Part shown: positions 31,598-40,846 of the stretch, one piece after another | Layout of the letters: each line of letters opens with the position of its first letter | Numbering within the stretch: the stretch's first letter is position 1 | Source of the DNA: Amycolatopsis anabasis | Lineage (GTDB): Bacteria; Actinomycetota; Actinomycetes; Mycobacteriales; Pseudonocardiaceae | Length of the DNA stretch: 64,000 nucleotides | NCBI RefSeq assembly: GCF_009765355.1 | Contig: NZ_VTHK01000017.1 | Location: 62,001-126,000 of the forward strand | Direction of reading: 5' to 3' | The notes under the pieces: model-generated | What the model saw: only the letters and a program-made list of their open reading frames with translations | The model's database searches: none | What the model was told of the DNA's origin: nothing | Program-made: the position numbers and the translations under genes

Positions 31598-33106
31598 ATG
31601 ACCGCGCTCCGCTCCAGCACCGTCGCGGACGTTCTGCGCCGCAGCGCCGCCCGGGTTCCGCACCGGATCGCCCTGCGGTTCGCCGACCGGCGGTGGACCT
31701 ACGCCGAACTCGACGCCGCGGTCACCCGGGCCGCCGCGCACCTGCTCGGGCTCGGCCTGGCCAAGGGCGACCGCGTCGCCGCCTACGGCAAGAACTCCGA
31801 CGCCTACCTCATCGGCTTCCTCGCCTGCGCCCGCGCCGGGCTGATCCACGTGCCGATCAACTACAACCTGACCGGCGAGGAACTGGCCTACCTGCTCGAC
31901 CAGTCCGGCAGCACGGTCGCGCTCACCGATCCGGCGCTGCGGCCCGCGCTGGACGCGGTCGCGGGCGGGCTCACCCACCTGCTGCCGCTGCGCGACACCG
32001 GCGATTCCCTGCTCGCCGCCGCCACCGAGGGCGAGACTCCGGAACTCGACGTCGAGGTCGCCGACACCGATCTCGCCCAGCTGCTCTACACCTCCGGCAC
32101 CACCTCCCGGCCGAAGGGCGCGATGATGACGCATCGCGCGCTGGTGCACGAGTACGTCTCCTGCATCGTCGGCCTCGACCTCACCGAGGACGACGATCCG
32201 CTGCACGTGATGCCGCTTTACCACAGCGCGCAGATGCACGTCTTCCTGCTGCCGTGGCTCGCGGTCGGCGCCACCAACCAGCTCCTCGAAGTACCCGACC
32301 CCGGCGAGATCCTGCGCCGCATCGAGGACGGCCACCGCGCGTTCTTCGCCGCGCCCACGCTCTGGGTCGCACTGACCAACCACCCCGACTTCGGCGCCCG
32401 CGACCTGTCCGCCCTGCGCAAGGCCTACTACGGCGCCTCGATCATGCCCGGCCCGATCCTCGAGCGGCTCCGCGAAGCCATGCCGGAACTGGGTTTCTAC
32501 AACTGCTTCGGCCAGTCGGAGATCGCGCCGCTGGCCACCATCCTCGGCCCCGCCGAGCACGCCGACCGCCCGGAGTCCGCGGGCCGTCCGGCGCTGTTCG
32601 TGGAACTGCGGGTGGTCGACGAGAACGGCGACGACGTCCCGCCCGGCGAACCGGGCGAGGTCGTCTACCGGTCACCGCAGTTGTGCGAGGGGTACTGGAA
32701 CAAACCCGAGGAGACCGCGGCGGCGTTCCGCGGCGGCTGGTTCCACTCCGGCGATCTGGTCCGGGCCGACGAGGCCGGGTACCTCTACGTCGTCGACCGG
32801 ATCAAGGACGTGATCAACACCGGCGGGGTGCTGGTGGCCTCCCGCGAGGTGGAGGACGCGCTCTACACGCATCCCGCGGTCGCCGAGGTCGCGGTGATCG
32901 GGCTGCCGGACGAGAAGTGGATCGAGGCGATCACCGCGGTCGTGGTGTCCAAAGAGGACGTCGACGCGGACGCCCTGATCGCCCACGCCCGCGCGAAGCT
33001 CTCCGCGTTCAAGGTGCCCAAGGCCGTGCACTTCGTCGGCGAGCTGCCGCGCAATGCCTCGGGCAAGATCCTCAAACGGGAACTCCGGGATCAGCTCGGC
33101 GCGTAG
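31598..33106 (+). CDS. Acyl-CoA synthetase (FadD-type AMP-forming ligase)
   Basis: 502 residues. The ANL-superfamily motifs are complete: LLYTSGTTSRPKGAMMTH (P-loop), YNCFGQSEIAPLATI (adenine/acyl region), GGWFHSGDLVRADEAGYLYV (ribose Asp) and RNASGKILKRELR with the catalytic Lys near the end. It activates a carboxylic acid as acyl-AMP and transfers it to CoA. CCAGGAGG is nine bases upstream of the ATG. The last 16 bp overlap the 3' end of the convergent MBL-fold gene. Acyl chain preference is unknown. Confidence 0.93.
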   Translation: MTALRSSTVADVLRRSAARVPHRIALRFADRRWTYAELDAAVTRAAAHLLGLGLAKGDRVAAYGKNSDAYLIGFLACARAGLIHVPINYNLTGEELAYLLDQSGSTVALTDPALRPALDAVAGGLTHLLPLRDTGDSLLAAATEGETPELDVEVADTDLAQLLYTSGTTSRPKGAMMTHRALVHEYVSCIVGLDLTEDDDPLHVMPLYHSAQMHVFLLPWLAVGATNQLLEVPDPGEILRRIEDGHRAFFAAPTLWVALTNHPDFGARDLSALRKAYYGASIMPGPILERLREAMPELGFYNCFGQSEIAPLATILGPAEHADRPESAGRPALFVELRVVDENGDDVPPGEPGEVVYRSPQLCEGYWNKPEETAAAFRGGWFHSGDLVRADEAGYLYVVDRIKDVINTGGVLVASREVEDALYTHPAVAEVAVIGLPDEKWIEAITAVVVSKEDVDADALIAHARAKLSAFKVPKAVHFVGELPRNASGKILKRELRDQLGA

Positions 33107-34134
33107 CGCAGCACGCCGTCGACCTCGGTCCGCGCGAGCTTTCCCTGGGATACCAGCAGATCCAGGTGCGCACCGGTTTCCAGCACCGCGAGCATCTGGT
33201 TGAACGCGTCCAGTTCGCCGAGCTTGCGCTGCCGCCGGGTCCAGCCCAGCCGCAACGCCGCCTCGTACGCCGTGCTGGCGCCGTTCGCCACGGTCTCGCC
33301 CATCGCGGCGAGCCGCCCGTCGTGGTGGGCGAGGAGTTCGTCCACCCGCGCGTGCACGCTGTCGGTCACCGGGCCGTGCGCGGGCAGCATCCGGCGGTCC
33401 GGCCGCGCGCGGACCAGGCGCAGCGAGCCGAGGAAGTCCCGCAGCGGCAGTTCCACCCGCGCCGGCTGGAAGCCGATCGACGGCGTGATGTGCGGGAGCA
33501 CGTGGTCGCCGGTGAACAGCAGCCCCGCGGCGCCGTCGTCGAACACCACGTGCCCCGCGGTGTGCCCGGGGGTGTGCACGACCTCCAGGTCCCGCCCGGG
33601 CAGCACCGTGCGCGGGCCCGGGGTGAGCCACTCGTCCGGGTTCTCCCAGATGTTCCGGTCGGCCAGCCGTTCTTCGCCGCCGAACATCTTGGCGAGCGCG
33701 TCCACGACCTCCTCCGCCCCGTACTGGCGCAGGCCGACCACCTGGGCGTTGAGCTCGACGGTCGCCGGATCGATGGACAGCCGCAACGACGCCTGTTCGT
33801 GTCGCCCGAGCGCGATCCGCCCGCCGAACTCCCGGCGCAGCGCGACCGCCTGGGTGTAGTGGTCGCGGTGGACGTGGGTGATCAGGAACTGGCGCACGTC
33901 CCCGAGATCGGCGTCGATCGCCTTCAGCGCCGCCTGCAGGAGTTCGCGGGATTCGTCCAGCGCCCAGCCCGAATCGATGAGCACCAGCTCGGTCCCGTCG
34001 GTGATCGCGTAGACGTTCACCGCGCGCAGGCCGTCGTTCGGCAGGGGGAGGGGGATCCGGTACACGCCGGGCGCGACCGCGTAGATCCCCGGCTCGGTCC
34101 AGTGACGGGTGCTGTCCTCGGTGAGCGCTTCCAC
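33091..34134 (-). CDS. MBL-fold metallo-hydrolase
   Basis: 347 residues from the GTG at 34134, preferred because AGAGAGG lies five bases upstream. A longer reading from an ATG at 34170 would start inside an inverted repeat that looks like an operator. Metal motifs are THVHRDHYTQA (HxHxDH), HTPGHTAGH and FTGDHVL, with LPAHGPVTD later, so the binuclear site is complete. The C-terminal part (about 80 residues, WTRRQRKLGELDAFNQM) matches the helical domain of LACTB2/glyoxalase-II-like proteins. The substrate is unknown. Its 3' end overlaps the convergent acyl-CoA ligase gene, a context that might suggest thioester chemistry. Confidence 0.88.
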   Translation of the reverse strand: MEALTEDSTRHWTEPGIYAVAPGVYRIPLPLPNDGLRAVNVYAITDGTELVLIDSGWALDESRELLQAALKAIDADLGDVRQFLITHVHRDHYTQAVALRREFGGRIALGRHEQASLRLSIDPATVELNAQVVGLRQYGAEEVVDALAKMFGGEERLADRNIWENPDEWLTPGPRTVLPGRDLEVVHTPGHTAGHVVFDDGAAGLLFTGDHVLPHITPSIGFQPARVELPLRDFLGSLRLVRARPDRRMLPAHGPVTDSVHARVDELLAHHDGRLAAMGETVANGASTAYEAALRLGWTRRQRKLGELDAFNQMLAVLETGAHLDLLVSQGKLARTEVDGVLRYAPS

Positions 34135-34165
34135 GGCGACCTCTCTGTCTCCCAGTCCTCCCACT

Positions 34166-34184
34166 TTCATCCGAACCGGATGAA
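34166..34184. promoter_or_regulatory. Inverted repeat upstream of the MBL gene
   Basis: TTCATCCG-AAC-CGGATGAA (8-3-8, perfect) 31 bp before the preferred GTG start. TetR-type repressors commonly bind sites of this kind. No regulator gene is adjacent. Confidence 0.5.
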
Positions 34185-34227
34185 GTGTCTACAGGAACGT
34201 GGTGAGACACATCTCACGCGTGGAATG

Positions 34228-35049
34228 TCAGTTGCGGTCGTCCTGTTTGAGCGCGGTGTCGATGGTCAGCGCCGAGGCCACCACCATGCTGGCCAGCGGC
34301 TCCGGCAGCGGGCGGTGGATCTCCACGACGTAGTTGTCCGCGGTGGTGAACGCCGCCTTGAGGAAACCGCCGAACGTCTTGGTGACCCGGGCGACCTCGG
34401 AGTCGTGGTGATCCCGGATCGAGAAGTTCCAGGCGCGCCAGTTCTCCGCGAAGATCCCGCCGATCTTCTGCCCGTTCACCGAAAACGCGAACCGGATCTT
34501 GCCGAAGACGTTCTCCTGGATGATCTCGCCGATCGGCGACTCGTCCGCCCGGGTCACCAGGAACCGGGATTTGAACACCTTCGCCGGCCGGGTCACCTTC
34601 AGCACCGTGCTGTGGTTCGCGTCGCGGACCTCGAACTTGTGCGTCAGGAACTGGTCGTAGTTGCTGAAGAACCGCACCATCTTCTTCAGCGTGCTCTGGC
34701 CGACCTGCACGACCGCGCCGAGCTGCCGGCCGTGCTGGTCGAACACGCCGAACTCGTTGGCCATCTCGATCAGCTTCGCCCGCTGGTTGACCACCAGGAT
34801 CGGCTCGGTGAACAGCGTGCCGCCTCCGGCGAGCCCGCCGCCCCGGCCGCGGGTGCCCTTCGCGACCTGCGCCTGAACGCGCGCCGGATCGTGCCCGTAT
34901 TCCACGTCGAGTTCGAACGGGTTCGCGTCGTGCGGCCGTTCGGCGGGACGAGTGTTCGGGGTCCACGCCCGGCCGTCCCACCAGCGGAGCAGGCGCGGGT
35001 CGGCGTGATCCGGGTACCAGCCCGGTTGTGGCGGCGAATTGCTCGTCAT
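34228..35049 (-). CDS. DUF2510 plus LURP-one-related/scramblase-like protein
   Basis: 273 residues. The first 30 residues are a DUF2510 module (PPQPGWYPDHADPRLLRWWD, then GRAWT), a short Trp-rich domain found at the N-terminus of many actinobacterial proteins. From about residue 75 the sequence becomes beta-rich (LFTEPILVVNQRAKLIEMAN, FEVRDANHSTVLKVTRPA, GEIIQENVFGKIRFAFSVNG). This is the 12-stranded LURP-one/Tubby/scramblase-like barrel. Such barrels in eukaryotes bind phosphoinositide membranes; the bacterial role is unknown. There is no clear transmembrane helix, although a short apolar stretch (LASMVVASALTI) lies near the C-terminus. Confidence 0.82.
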   Translation of the reverse strand: MTSNSPPQPGWYPDHADPRLLRWWDGRAWTPNTRPAERPHDANPFELDVEYGHDPARVQAQVAKGTRGRGGGLAGGGTLFTEPILVVNQRAKLIEMANEFGVFDQHGRQLGAVVQVGQSTLKKMVRFFSNYDQFLTHKFEVRDANHSTVLKVTRPAKVFKSRFLVTRADESPIGEIIQENVFGKIRFAFSVNGQKIGGIFAENWRAWNFSIRDHHDSEVARVTKTFGGFLKAAFTTADNYVVEIHRPLPEPLASMVVASALTIDTALKQDDRN

Positions 35050-35148
35050 GGCAGGTCAGCGTAATGGCGGAACCGGAAATTGGGAGCCCGGAATGGGAAA
35101 TGCGGAGAATGTCCGTGTCCCAATCCGGGCATCCCGGAAATAACCAAC

Positions 35149-35982
35149 CTAGTCGTCTCCGCTTTCGTTGATGAGGCGCTCCAACTCCCGGCGCAGCAGC
35201 CCGAGGCGGGCGTCCGCGAGCAGCGGGATCTCCCGGCGGCGGCGCCGCACCGCGCCCGGGTCGATTTCGACGACGGTCAGCGACTCCTCCCAGGTCGGCG
35301 CGGTGGCCACGACCGAACCCCACGGATCGATCACCCGCGAACCGCCCCAGAACCGCACCCCGGCCTCGTCCCCGACCCGGTTCACGAAGATCACCCAGCA
35401 CTGCTGCATGCGCGCGGTGAACGTGAGCAGGTCGTGCCAGTACTCGGCCGGATCGAACGAACCCGCGGTCAGCTTGGCCGCGCTGTTCGTCGGCACGATC
35501 AGCACCTCGGCGCCGTCCTGCGCGGCCAGCCACGGCAGCATCGGCTGCCAGGCGTCGTTGCAGATCAGCGTCGCCATGCGCGCGTGCCGGGTGTCGAAGG
35601 CGCGCATGTGCTGGCCGGGGCTGGCGTGCTTGCGCTCCTCCCAGATCAGGTAGTTCGGCAGGTAGAGCTTGCGGTGGTTGTGCACCAGCTCGCCGCCGGA
35701 GAGGTAGAGCGCCGTGTTGTGCCGCCGGATGCGCCCGTCTTCGAGCAACCCGATGACCACGTCCGGGCCGTGCCGGGACAGTTCGGCCAGCCGGGTGTCG
35801 TCCGGCCACATCGAGATGTCCTCGGCAAGCTGGCCGAGGGCGTAGCCGGTCAGGCTCAGTTCCGGGAAGACCACCAGGTCCGCGCCCTCCGCGGCGGATT
35901 CCTTGATGATCCGTTCGGTGTCGACGAGATTTCCTTCGATGTCGCCGAGCCGGCAGTCGGTCTGGGCCAGTGCCACTCTCAT
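35149..35982 (-). CDS. Carbon-nitrogen hydrolase (nitrilase superfamily)
   Basis: 277 residues from an ATG with GAGGAGG eight bases upstream. The catalytic triad is visible: Glu 41 in VVFPELSLTGYALG, Lys in NHRKLYLPNY and Cys in ATLICNDAWQP. The family hydrolyses amides or nitriles, or uses ammonia, for example omega-amidases and N-carbamoyl hydrolases. The RMATLICNDAW and LTFTARMQQCWVIFVNRVGD context is closest to amidase branches rather than true nitrilases. It is divergent from a MetE-like gene with 228 bp between starts. A longer in-frame extension to 36165 has no start signal. Confidence 0.9.
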   Translation of the reverse strand: MRVALAQTDCRLGDIEGNLVDTERIIKESAAEGADLVVFPELSLTGYALGQLAEDISMWPDDTRLAELSRHGPDVVIGLLEDGRIRRHNTALYLSGGELVHNHRKLYLPNYLIWEERKHASPGQHMRAFDTRHARMATLICNDAWQPMLPWLAAQDGAEVLIVPTNSAAKLTAGSFDPAEYWHDLLTFTARMQQCWVIFVNRVGDEAGVRFWGGSRVIDPWGSVVATAPTWEESLTVVEIDPGAVRRRRREIPLLADARLGLLRRELERLINESGDD

Positions 35983-36210
35983 GCGTCTCACCTCCTCACG
36001 CTCGAACCCCTTCGGCGACCTCACCTGCGATGGCAACGGCGAAGCCGCCGGTGCGTGTTGACGTGTGGTGAGTTGTCGCCACGCGTGCCCACCGGCCGCG
36101 TGCCCGAAACGGTACGCGAGTGGACTACCCGGACGCGACACGACGAACCCGATCGGGCCGATCATTTACCTCTGCGCAACAGTCGGTTCGGCACCGAGCA
36201 CAATCGCCCT

Positions 36211-37248
36211 GTGAGCGAACGAGCATGGCCCCCAGGCGCCGCCACCGGTATCGGTTCGATGCCGGGCGCCGACCCCGGCGAGGCGGCCGCCGTCGTCTTC
36301 GGAGAGCTGCCCGAATTCCCGCACCTGCCCGAACTTCCCGCGCGCGGCGTCGGCGCCGATCTGATCGGCCGGACCGCCGCGCTCCTGGTGGATCTGGCCG
36401 TCGAGGTGGTGCCCAGCGGCTACCGGGTCACCGCCCGGCCCGGCCGGGACCACCGGCGCGCGGTCGATCTGCTGCGCTGGGACCTCGACGCGCTCGAGGC
36501 GGCGCACGATCGCGCGGGCACCAAACCGCGCGTGATCAAGCTCCAGGTCGCCGGTCCGTGGACGCTGGCCGCGGGCATCGAACTGCCGCGCGGGCACCGC
36601 GTGCTCACCGATCCCGGCGCGCTGCGCGAATTCGCCGAATCGGCGGGCGAGGGGCTGGCCGGGCAGGTCGCCGAGCTGAAGTCCCGGACCGGCGCGGAGG
36701 TGGTCGTCCAGTTCGACGAGCCGAGCCTGCCGGACGTGCTGGCCGGTTCGCTGCCCACGCCGTCGGGTTACGGCACCGTCCCCTCGGTTCCGGAGCCGGA
36801 GGCGCGGTCCCTGCTCGCCTCGGTCATCGAACACGCCGGGCGGATCAGCGGGCAGCCGGTGGTGGTGCACTGCTGCGCGCCGCGGCCGCCGGTCGGCCTG
36901 CTGCGCTCGGCCGGGGCGGGTGCGCTCGCGCTGGACGCGACCCTGCTCGACGGGGCGCCCGGTTCGCTGCTCGACGAGATCGGCGAAGCCTGGGACGGCG
37001 GCACGGTCCTGTTCCTCGGCCTGGTTCCGGCGCTCGAACCCGCGACGCCGCCGACGCTGCACGACGTCGCCCGGCCCGCGCTGCGGCTCGTCGACCGGCT
37101 CGGGTTCAACCGGTCGATCCTGGCCGGACGAACCGTGCCGACCCCGACCTGCGGGTTCGCCGGGGCCACCACGGCGTGGATGCGCCGGGCCCTGGCGCTC
37201 ACCCGGGATCTGGGCAAAGCGTTCACCGAGCCGCCGGAGAGCTGGTAG
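36211..37248 (+). CDS. MetE C-terminal-domain-like protein (Rv3015c-type)
   Basis: 345 residues from a GTG, only the UROD/MetE catalytic barrel without the N-terminal half of MetE. Zinc ligands can be proposed: His-Cys in VVVHCCAPRPP and a late Cys in PTPTCGFAGATTAW, with QFDEPSLPD as a substrate-side motif. Full MetE makes methionine from methyltetrahydrofolate and homocysteine; short versions often use other methyl donors or thiol acceptors. Its position before ligA is the same as Rv3015c in mycobacteria. The reaction of this short form is unknown. Confidence 0.85.
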   Translation: MSERAWPPGAATGIGSMPGADPGEAAAVVFGELPEFPHLPELPARGVGADLIGRTAALLVDLAVEVVPSGYRVTARPGRDHRRAVDLLRWDLDALEAAHDRAGTKPRVIKLQVAGPWTLAAGIELPRGHRVLTDPGALREFAESAGEGLAGQVAELKSRTGAEVVVQFDEPSLPDVLAGSLPTPSGYGTVPSVPEPEARSLLASVIEHAGRISGQPVVVHCCAPRPPVGLLRSAGAGALALDATLLDGAPGSLLDEIGEAWDGGTVLFLGLVPALEPATPPTLHDVARPALRLVDRLGFNRSILAGRTVPTPTCGFAGATTAWMRRALALTRDLGKAFTEPPESW

Positions 37249-37258
37249 GAACGACGGG

Positions 37259-37957
37259 ATGAAGTGGTTCCGGCGGCGCAAGAACGACGCGCCCGATCCT
37301 CGGACGGCCTGGCCCGAGCCGCACGTGCCCGAGGATCCGGCGGCCGCGGCGGCCGGGTTCTGGCGCCGCTGGTCCGAGCTGCTGCCCGAGATCAGCGCCG
37401 CGCTGGGCGACCGCGAACCGCGGCGGGTGGAACACGAGCTGTGCGAGGCGGTCGCGCTGGTGCACCCCGACCTGCACTTCTCCCTGGAACGCGGGCAGCA
37501 GGCGGTCTACGCGCTGGTGGTCACCGGGCAGGAGGATCCGGCCCTGCGGCCGTACACCGACGCCTGGAAGGCCGCGGCCCCGGACGAGGATCCGATCTGG
37601 GAGTACCACGATTCGGTGCCCCCGGTGCCGGACCCGGCCGAGGTGACGGTGAACCTGGGCGAGCACCGGATCTCGCTCGCCGACGTGCGGGTGGCCGCCC
37701 AGGTCGACGAGGCGGAGGCGGTGGTCGACGTCGCCGTGCACCATCCGCGGCTGGGCGAACTGGAGGAGGCCGCGCGCCGCGCGATGACCTTCCTGCCGCT
37801 GGACGCGGCCCTCGGGGAACGCCTCGCGGGGGAACGGTTACGCAGGGTGGAGACCGCCGAGTCCGAACCGGCCGGGGCGATCTCGCTCCTCGAGCTGCGT
37901 GAGCTGGTCCGCGGGCTGGCCGAGCGCGGCGGAGAAAATGTCGGCGGGGCCCACTAG
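37259..37957 (+). CDS. Conserved hypothetical protein, 232 aa
   Basis: I do not recognise a named domain. It starts with a basic patch (MKWFRRRKND), followed by an acidic/Pro-rich linker. A soluble alpha/beta domain follows (EHELCEAVALVHPDLHFSLE, QQAVYALVVTGQEDPALRPY, HHPRLGELEEAARRAMTFLP) and ends in a helical region. There is no signal or membrane segment. It begins 10 bp after the MetE-like gene and ends 11 bp before ligA, so the three genes probably form one transcript. The beta-strand/helix alternation around IWEYHDSVPPVP is typical of small actinobacterial proteins of unknown role. Confidence 0.8.
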   Translation: MKWFRRRKNDAPDPRTAWPEPHVPEDPAAAAAGFWRRWSELLPEISAALGDREPRRVEHELCEAVALVHPDLHFSLERGQQAVYALVVTGQEDPALRPYTDAWKAAAPDEDPIWEYHDSVPPVPDPAEVTVNLGEHRISLADVRVAAQVDEAEAVVDVAVHHPRLGELEEAARRAMTFLPLDAALGERLAGERLRRVETAESEPAGAISLLELRELVRGLAERGGENVGGAH

Positions 37958-37968
37958 TCTTACCGGCT

Positions 37969-40128
37969 GTGAGCAGCGAAGAGCTTCCCGAAGACCAGGT
38001 CGCCCCGGGCGCCGCCGAAGATCTCGGCGACGTGCCCGCGGACGTGCGCGAGCGCCACGCGGCGCTCGCCGAAGAGGTGCGCGGGCACCAGTTCCGGTAC
38101 TACGTGCTGGATTCGCCCACGATCTCCGACGGGCAGTTCGACGAGCTGCTGCACGAGCTCGAGCGCCTGGAGGAAGCCCATCCCGGCCTGGCCACGCCGG
38201 ACTCCCCGACGCAGAACGTCGGCGGCACGTTTTCCACCGAGTTCACCGCGTACGACCACCTCGAGCGGATGCTCAGCCTGGACAACGTGTTCGACACCGA
38301 GGAACTGCTCGCCTGGGTCGAGCGGGTGGAGCGCGAGGTGGGCGGGGCCACCCAGTACCTGTGCGAGCTGAAGATCGACGGGCTCGCGGTCAACCTGCTC
38401 TACGAGAACGGGCTGCTCACCCGCGCGCTCACCCGGGGCGACGGCCGCACCGGCGAGGACGTCACGCTCAACGTCCGCACGCTCGAGCAGGTGCCGGAGC
38501 GGCTCACCGCGACCGGCGAGTTCCCGGTGCCGAACCTGGTCGAGGTGCGCGGCGAGGTCTTCTTCCGGGTGGAGGACTTCCTGGAGCTCAACGCCCGGAT
38601 GGTCGAGGCGGGCAAACCGCCGTACGCCAACCCGCGCAACACCGCAGCCGGATCGCTGCGGCAGAAGGATCCGAAGATCACGCGCAGCCGGAACCTGCGG
38701 ATGATCTGCCACGGGCTCGGCAAGCGCGACGGGTTCGAGCCGGTCCGGCAGTCCGAGTCGTACGCGGCGCTGGCGGCCTGGGGCCTGCCGGTCTCGTCGC
38801 ACAGCAAGGTCGTGGACACCGCGGACGAGCTGCTCGAGCACATCAAGTACTGGGGCGAGCACCGGCACGACGCCGAGCACGAGATCGACGGCGTGGTGAT
38901 CAAGGTCGACCAGGTGACGCTGCAGCGGCGGCTGGGCACCACGTCGCGGGCGCCGCGCTGGGCGATCGCGTTCAAGTACCCGCCGGAGGAAGCCACCACG
39001 AAACTGCTGGACATCCAGGTCAACGTCGGCCGCACCGGCCGGGTCACCCCGTTCGCGGTGATGGAGCCGGTGAAGGTCGCCGGGTCCACGGTGGCCATGG
39101 CCACCCTGCACAACGCGGACGAGGTCAAGCGCAAGGGCGTGCTGATCGGCGACCGGGTGGTGATCCGCAAGGCCGGGGACGTGATCCCGGAGGTGCTCGG
39201 CCCGGTGGTCGACGTGCGCACCGGCGAGGAGCGCGAGTTCCTGATGCCGACCCGCTGCCCGGAATGCGACACGCGGCTGGCGTACCAGAAGGAGGGCGAC
39301 GTCGACATCCGTTGCCCGAACGCGCGGTCCTGCCCCGCGCAGCTGCGGGAGCGGCTGTTCCACCTGGCCGGGCGCGGCGCCTTCGACATCGAGGTGCTCG
39401 GGTACGAGGCGGCGGTCGCGCTGCTGGAGTCCGGGGTGGTGGCCGACGAGGGCGAGATCTTCGACCTCGACGAGGAGAAGCTCACGCGGGTGGAGTTGTT
39501 CCGCACCAAGGCGGGCGAGCTTTCCGCGAACGCGCGCAAGCTGCTGGTGAACCTGGAGGCCGCGAAGGATCGTCCACTGTGGAAGGTGATCGTCGGGCTG
39601 TCCATCCGGCACGTCGGGCCGACCGCGGCGCAGGCGCTGGCCCGGGAGTTCGGTTCGATCGACGCGATCGACGCGGCGAGCGAGGAGGAACTCGCCGATG
39701 TGGACGGTGTCGGGCCGACCATCGCGACGGCGGTCCGCGAATGGTTCGCCGTCGACTGGCACCGCGAGGTCGTGGAGAAGTGGCGGCGGGCCGGGGTGCG
39801 GATGGCGGAGGAACGCGACGATTCCATCCCGCGCAACCTGGAGGGGCTGTCCATCGTGGTCACCGGTTCGCTGGCCACCGTCTCCCGCGACGAGGCCAAG
39901 GAGGCCATCATGGCGCGCGGCGGGAAGGCGGCCGGTTCGGTGTCGAAGAAGACGGCGTTCGTCGTGGTCGGCGACTCGCCCGGATCGAAGTACGACAAGG
40001 CGGTGCAGCTGAAGGTGCCGGTCCTGGACGAGGACGGGTTCCGGGTGCTGCTCGACCGCGGGCCGGAGGCGGCTGCCGAGGTCGCGTTGCCCGCGGGTGA
40101 AGAAGAGACTGGGGAGTCCGGTGAGTGA
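37969..40128 (+). CDS. ligA: NAD-dependent DNA ligase
   Basis: 719 residues, slightly longer than Rv3014c because of acidic N- and C-terminal tails. The adenylated Lys 135 is in CELKIDGLAVNLLYENG. The OB fold, the four-Cys zinc finger (CPECDTRL and CPNARSCPAQL), helix-hairpin-helix repeats (SIRHVGPTAAQALAREFG) and the C-terminal BRCT (GLSIVVTGSLATVSRDEAKE) follow in the usual order. It seals nicks in replication and repair. The GTG start is preceded by a TAGTCT -10-like element about nine bases upstream and no SD, so a leaderless start is possible besides read-through. The 3' end overlaps the GNAT gene by 8 bp. Confidence 0.97.
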   Translation: MSSEELPEDQVAPGAAEDLGDVPADVRERHAALAEEVRGHQFRYYVLDSPTISDGQFDELLHELERLEEAHPGLATPDSPTQNVGGTFSTEFTAYDHLERMLSLDNVFDTEELLAWVERVEREVGGATQYLCELKIDGLAVNLLYENGLLTRALTRGDGRTGEDVTLNVRTLEQVPERLTATGEFPVPNLVEVRGEVFFRVEDFLELNARMVEAGKPPYANPRNTAAGSLRQKDPKITRSRNLRMICHGLGKRDGFEPVRQSESYAALAAWGLPVSSHSKVVDTADELLEHIKYWGEHRHDAEHEIDGVVIKVDQVTLQRRLGTTSRAPRWAIAFKYPPEEATTKLLDIQVNVGRTGRVTPFAVMEPVKVAGSTVAMATLHNADEVKRKGVLIGDRVVIRKAGDVIPEVLGPVVDVRTGEEREFLMPTRCPECDTRLAYQKEGDVDIRCPNARSCPAQLRERLFHLAGRGAFDIEVLGYEAAVALLESGVVADEGEIFDLDEEKLTRVELFRTKAGELSANARKLLVNLEAAKDRPLWKVIVGLSIRHVGPTAAQALAREFGSIDAIDAASEEELADVDGVGPTIATAVREWFAVDWHREVVEKWRRAGVRMAEERDDSIPRNLEGLSIVVTGSLATVSRDEAKEAIMARGGKAAGSVSKKTAFVVVGDSPGSKYDKAVQLKVPVLDEDGFRVLLDRGPEAAAEVALPAGEEETGESGE

Positions 40129-40618
40129 ATTCGAGATCCGCCCGGCGCGGCCCGGGGAACTGGCCGAGATCGGGGAGATCACCGTCGCCGCCTACCGGGG
40201 CGAGGGCTTCCTGGACGGCGCCGAGGCGGGCTACGCCGAGAAGCTGCGCGACACCGAGGCGCGGGCGCGGGACGCGGAACTGCTGGCCGCGGTGGACGCG
40301 GAAGGCGTCGTCCTGGGCTCGGTCACCGTGGTCCGGCCCGGCACCGCGCTCGCCGAGATCTCCCGCGAGGGCGAGCTGGAGTTCCGGATGCTCTCGGTCG
40401 CCCCGGCCGCCCGCGGCCGCGGGGTGGGCGAGGCACTCACCCGGGCCGTCCTCAGCCGCGCCCAGGAACTGGGCGCCCACCAGGTCGTCCTGTCCAGTCT
40501 GGACAAGATGACCACCGCCCACCGCCTCTACGAACGCCTCGGCTTCACCCGCCTCCCCGAACGCGACTGGGGCCCCGAACCCCACGTCCGCCTCCTCGCC
40601 TACGCGTTCCCTCTCTGA
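40121..40618 (+). CDS. GNAT-family N-acetyltransferase
   Basis: 165 residues from a GTG overlapping the ligA stop (GTGAGTGA), with GGGGAG four bases upstream. The acetyl-CoA site is in LSVAPAARGRGVGEALTRA and the late YERLGFTRLPERDW segment closes the fold. It transfers acetyl groups from acetyl-CoA to an amine of an unknown substrate. Translational coupling to ligA is likely from the overlap, without implying a functional link. Confidence 0.88.
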   Translation: MSEFEIRPARPGELAEIGEITVAAYRGEGFLDGAEAGYAEKLRDTEARARDAELLAAVDAEGVVLGSVTVVRPGTALAEISREGELEFRMLSVAPAARGRGVGEALTRAVLSRAQELGAHQVVLSSLDKMTTAHRLYERLGFTRLPERDWGPEPHVRLLAYAFPL

Positions 40619-40719
40619 CCCGCGAGCCGCACGTTCCCGCAAGCAGCCCGCCCGCGAGTCCCCCGTTCTGGTCGCGTGTGTTCCCCGTTTCGGTAGCTGG
40701 CCAGCGCGACACAGGGCGA

Positions 40720-40745
40720 CCCCGCTGGAGAAAACCTCAGTGGGG
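40720..40745 (+). terminator. Weak hairpin between GNAT and ACT genes
   Basis: CCCCGCTGGAG and CCTCAGTGGGG can pair with some mismatches around AAAA, about 100 bp after the GNAT stop. It lies between convergent genes. Confidence 0.35.
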
Positions 40746-40765
40746 AACTCGCGAGCACGCCTACC

Positions 40766-40846
40766 TGAGTGTGTAACTCACTTGCCCGAACGTCGAACTC
40801 GCTTGCCCGAGTGTGCAACTCGCGTGTGTGAGCGGGGGACTCGCGG
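40766..40846 (+). repeat. 21-bp tandem repeat array (4 units)
   Basis: Units start at 40766, 40787, 40808 and 40829 (truncated). The second begins CGAACGTCGAACTCGCTTGC. A more degenerate piece (GGGAACTCGCGAGCACGC) precedes them from 40743. The last unit ends exactly where the ACT gene stop codon begins (40847). Same family as the arrays near 2.2-2.4 kb and 27.6 kb. Confidence 0.85.

Noticed and set aside
34135..34170. ATG start of the MBL protein at 34170
   Set aside because: It lies inside a perfect inverted repeat and has no SD; the GTG at 34134 has AGAGAGG upstream.
40766..40846. CRISPR array
   Set aside because: 21-bp units are contiguous with no unique spacers and no cas genes nearby.
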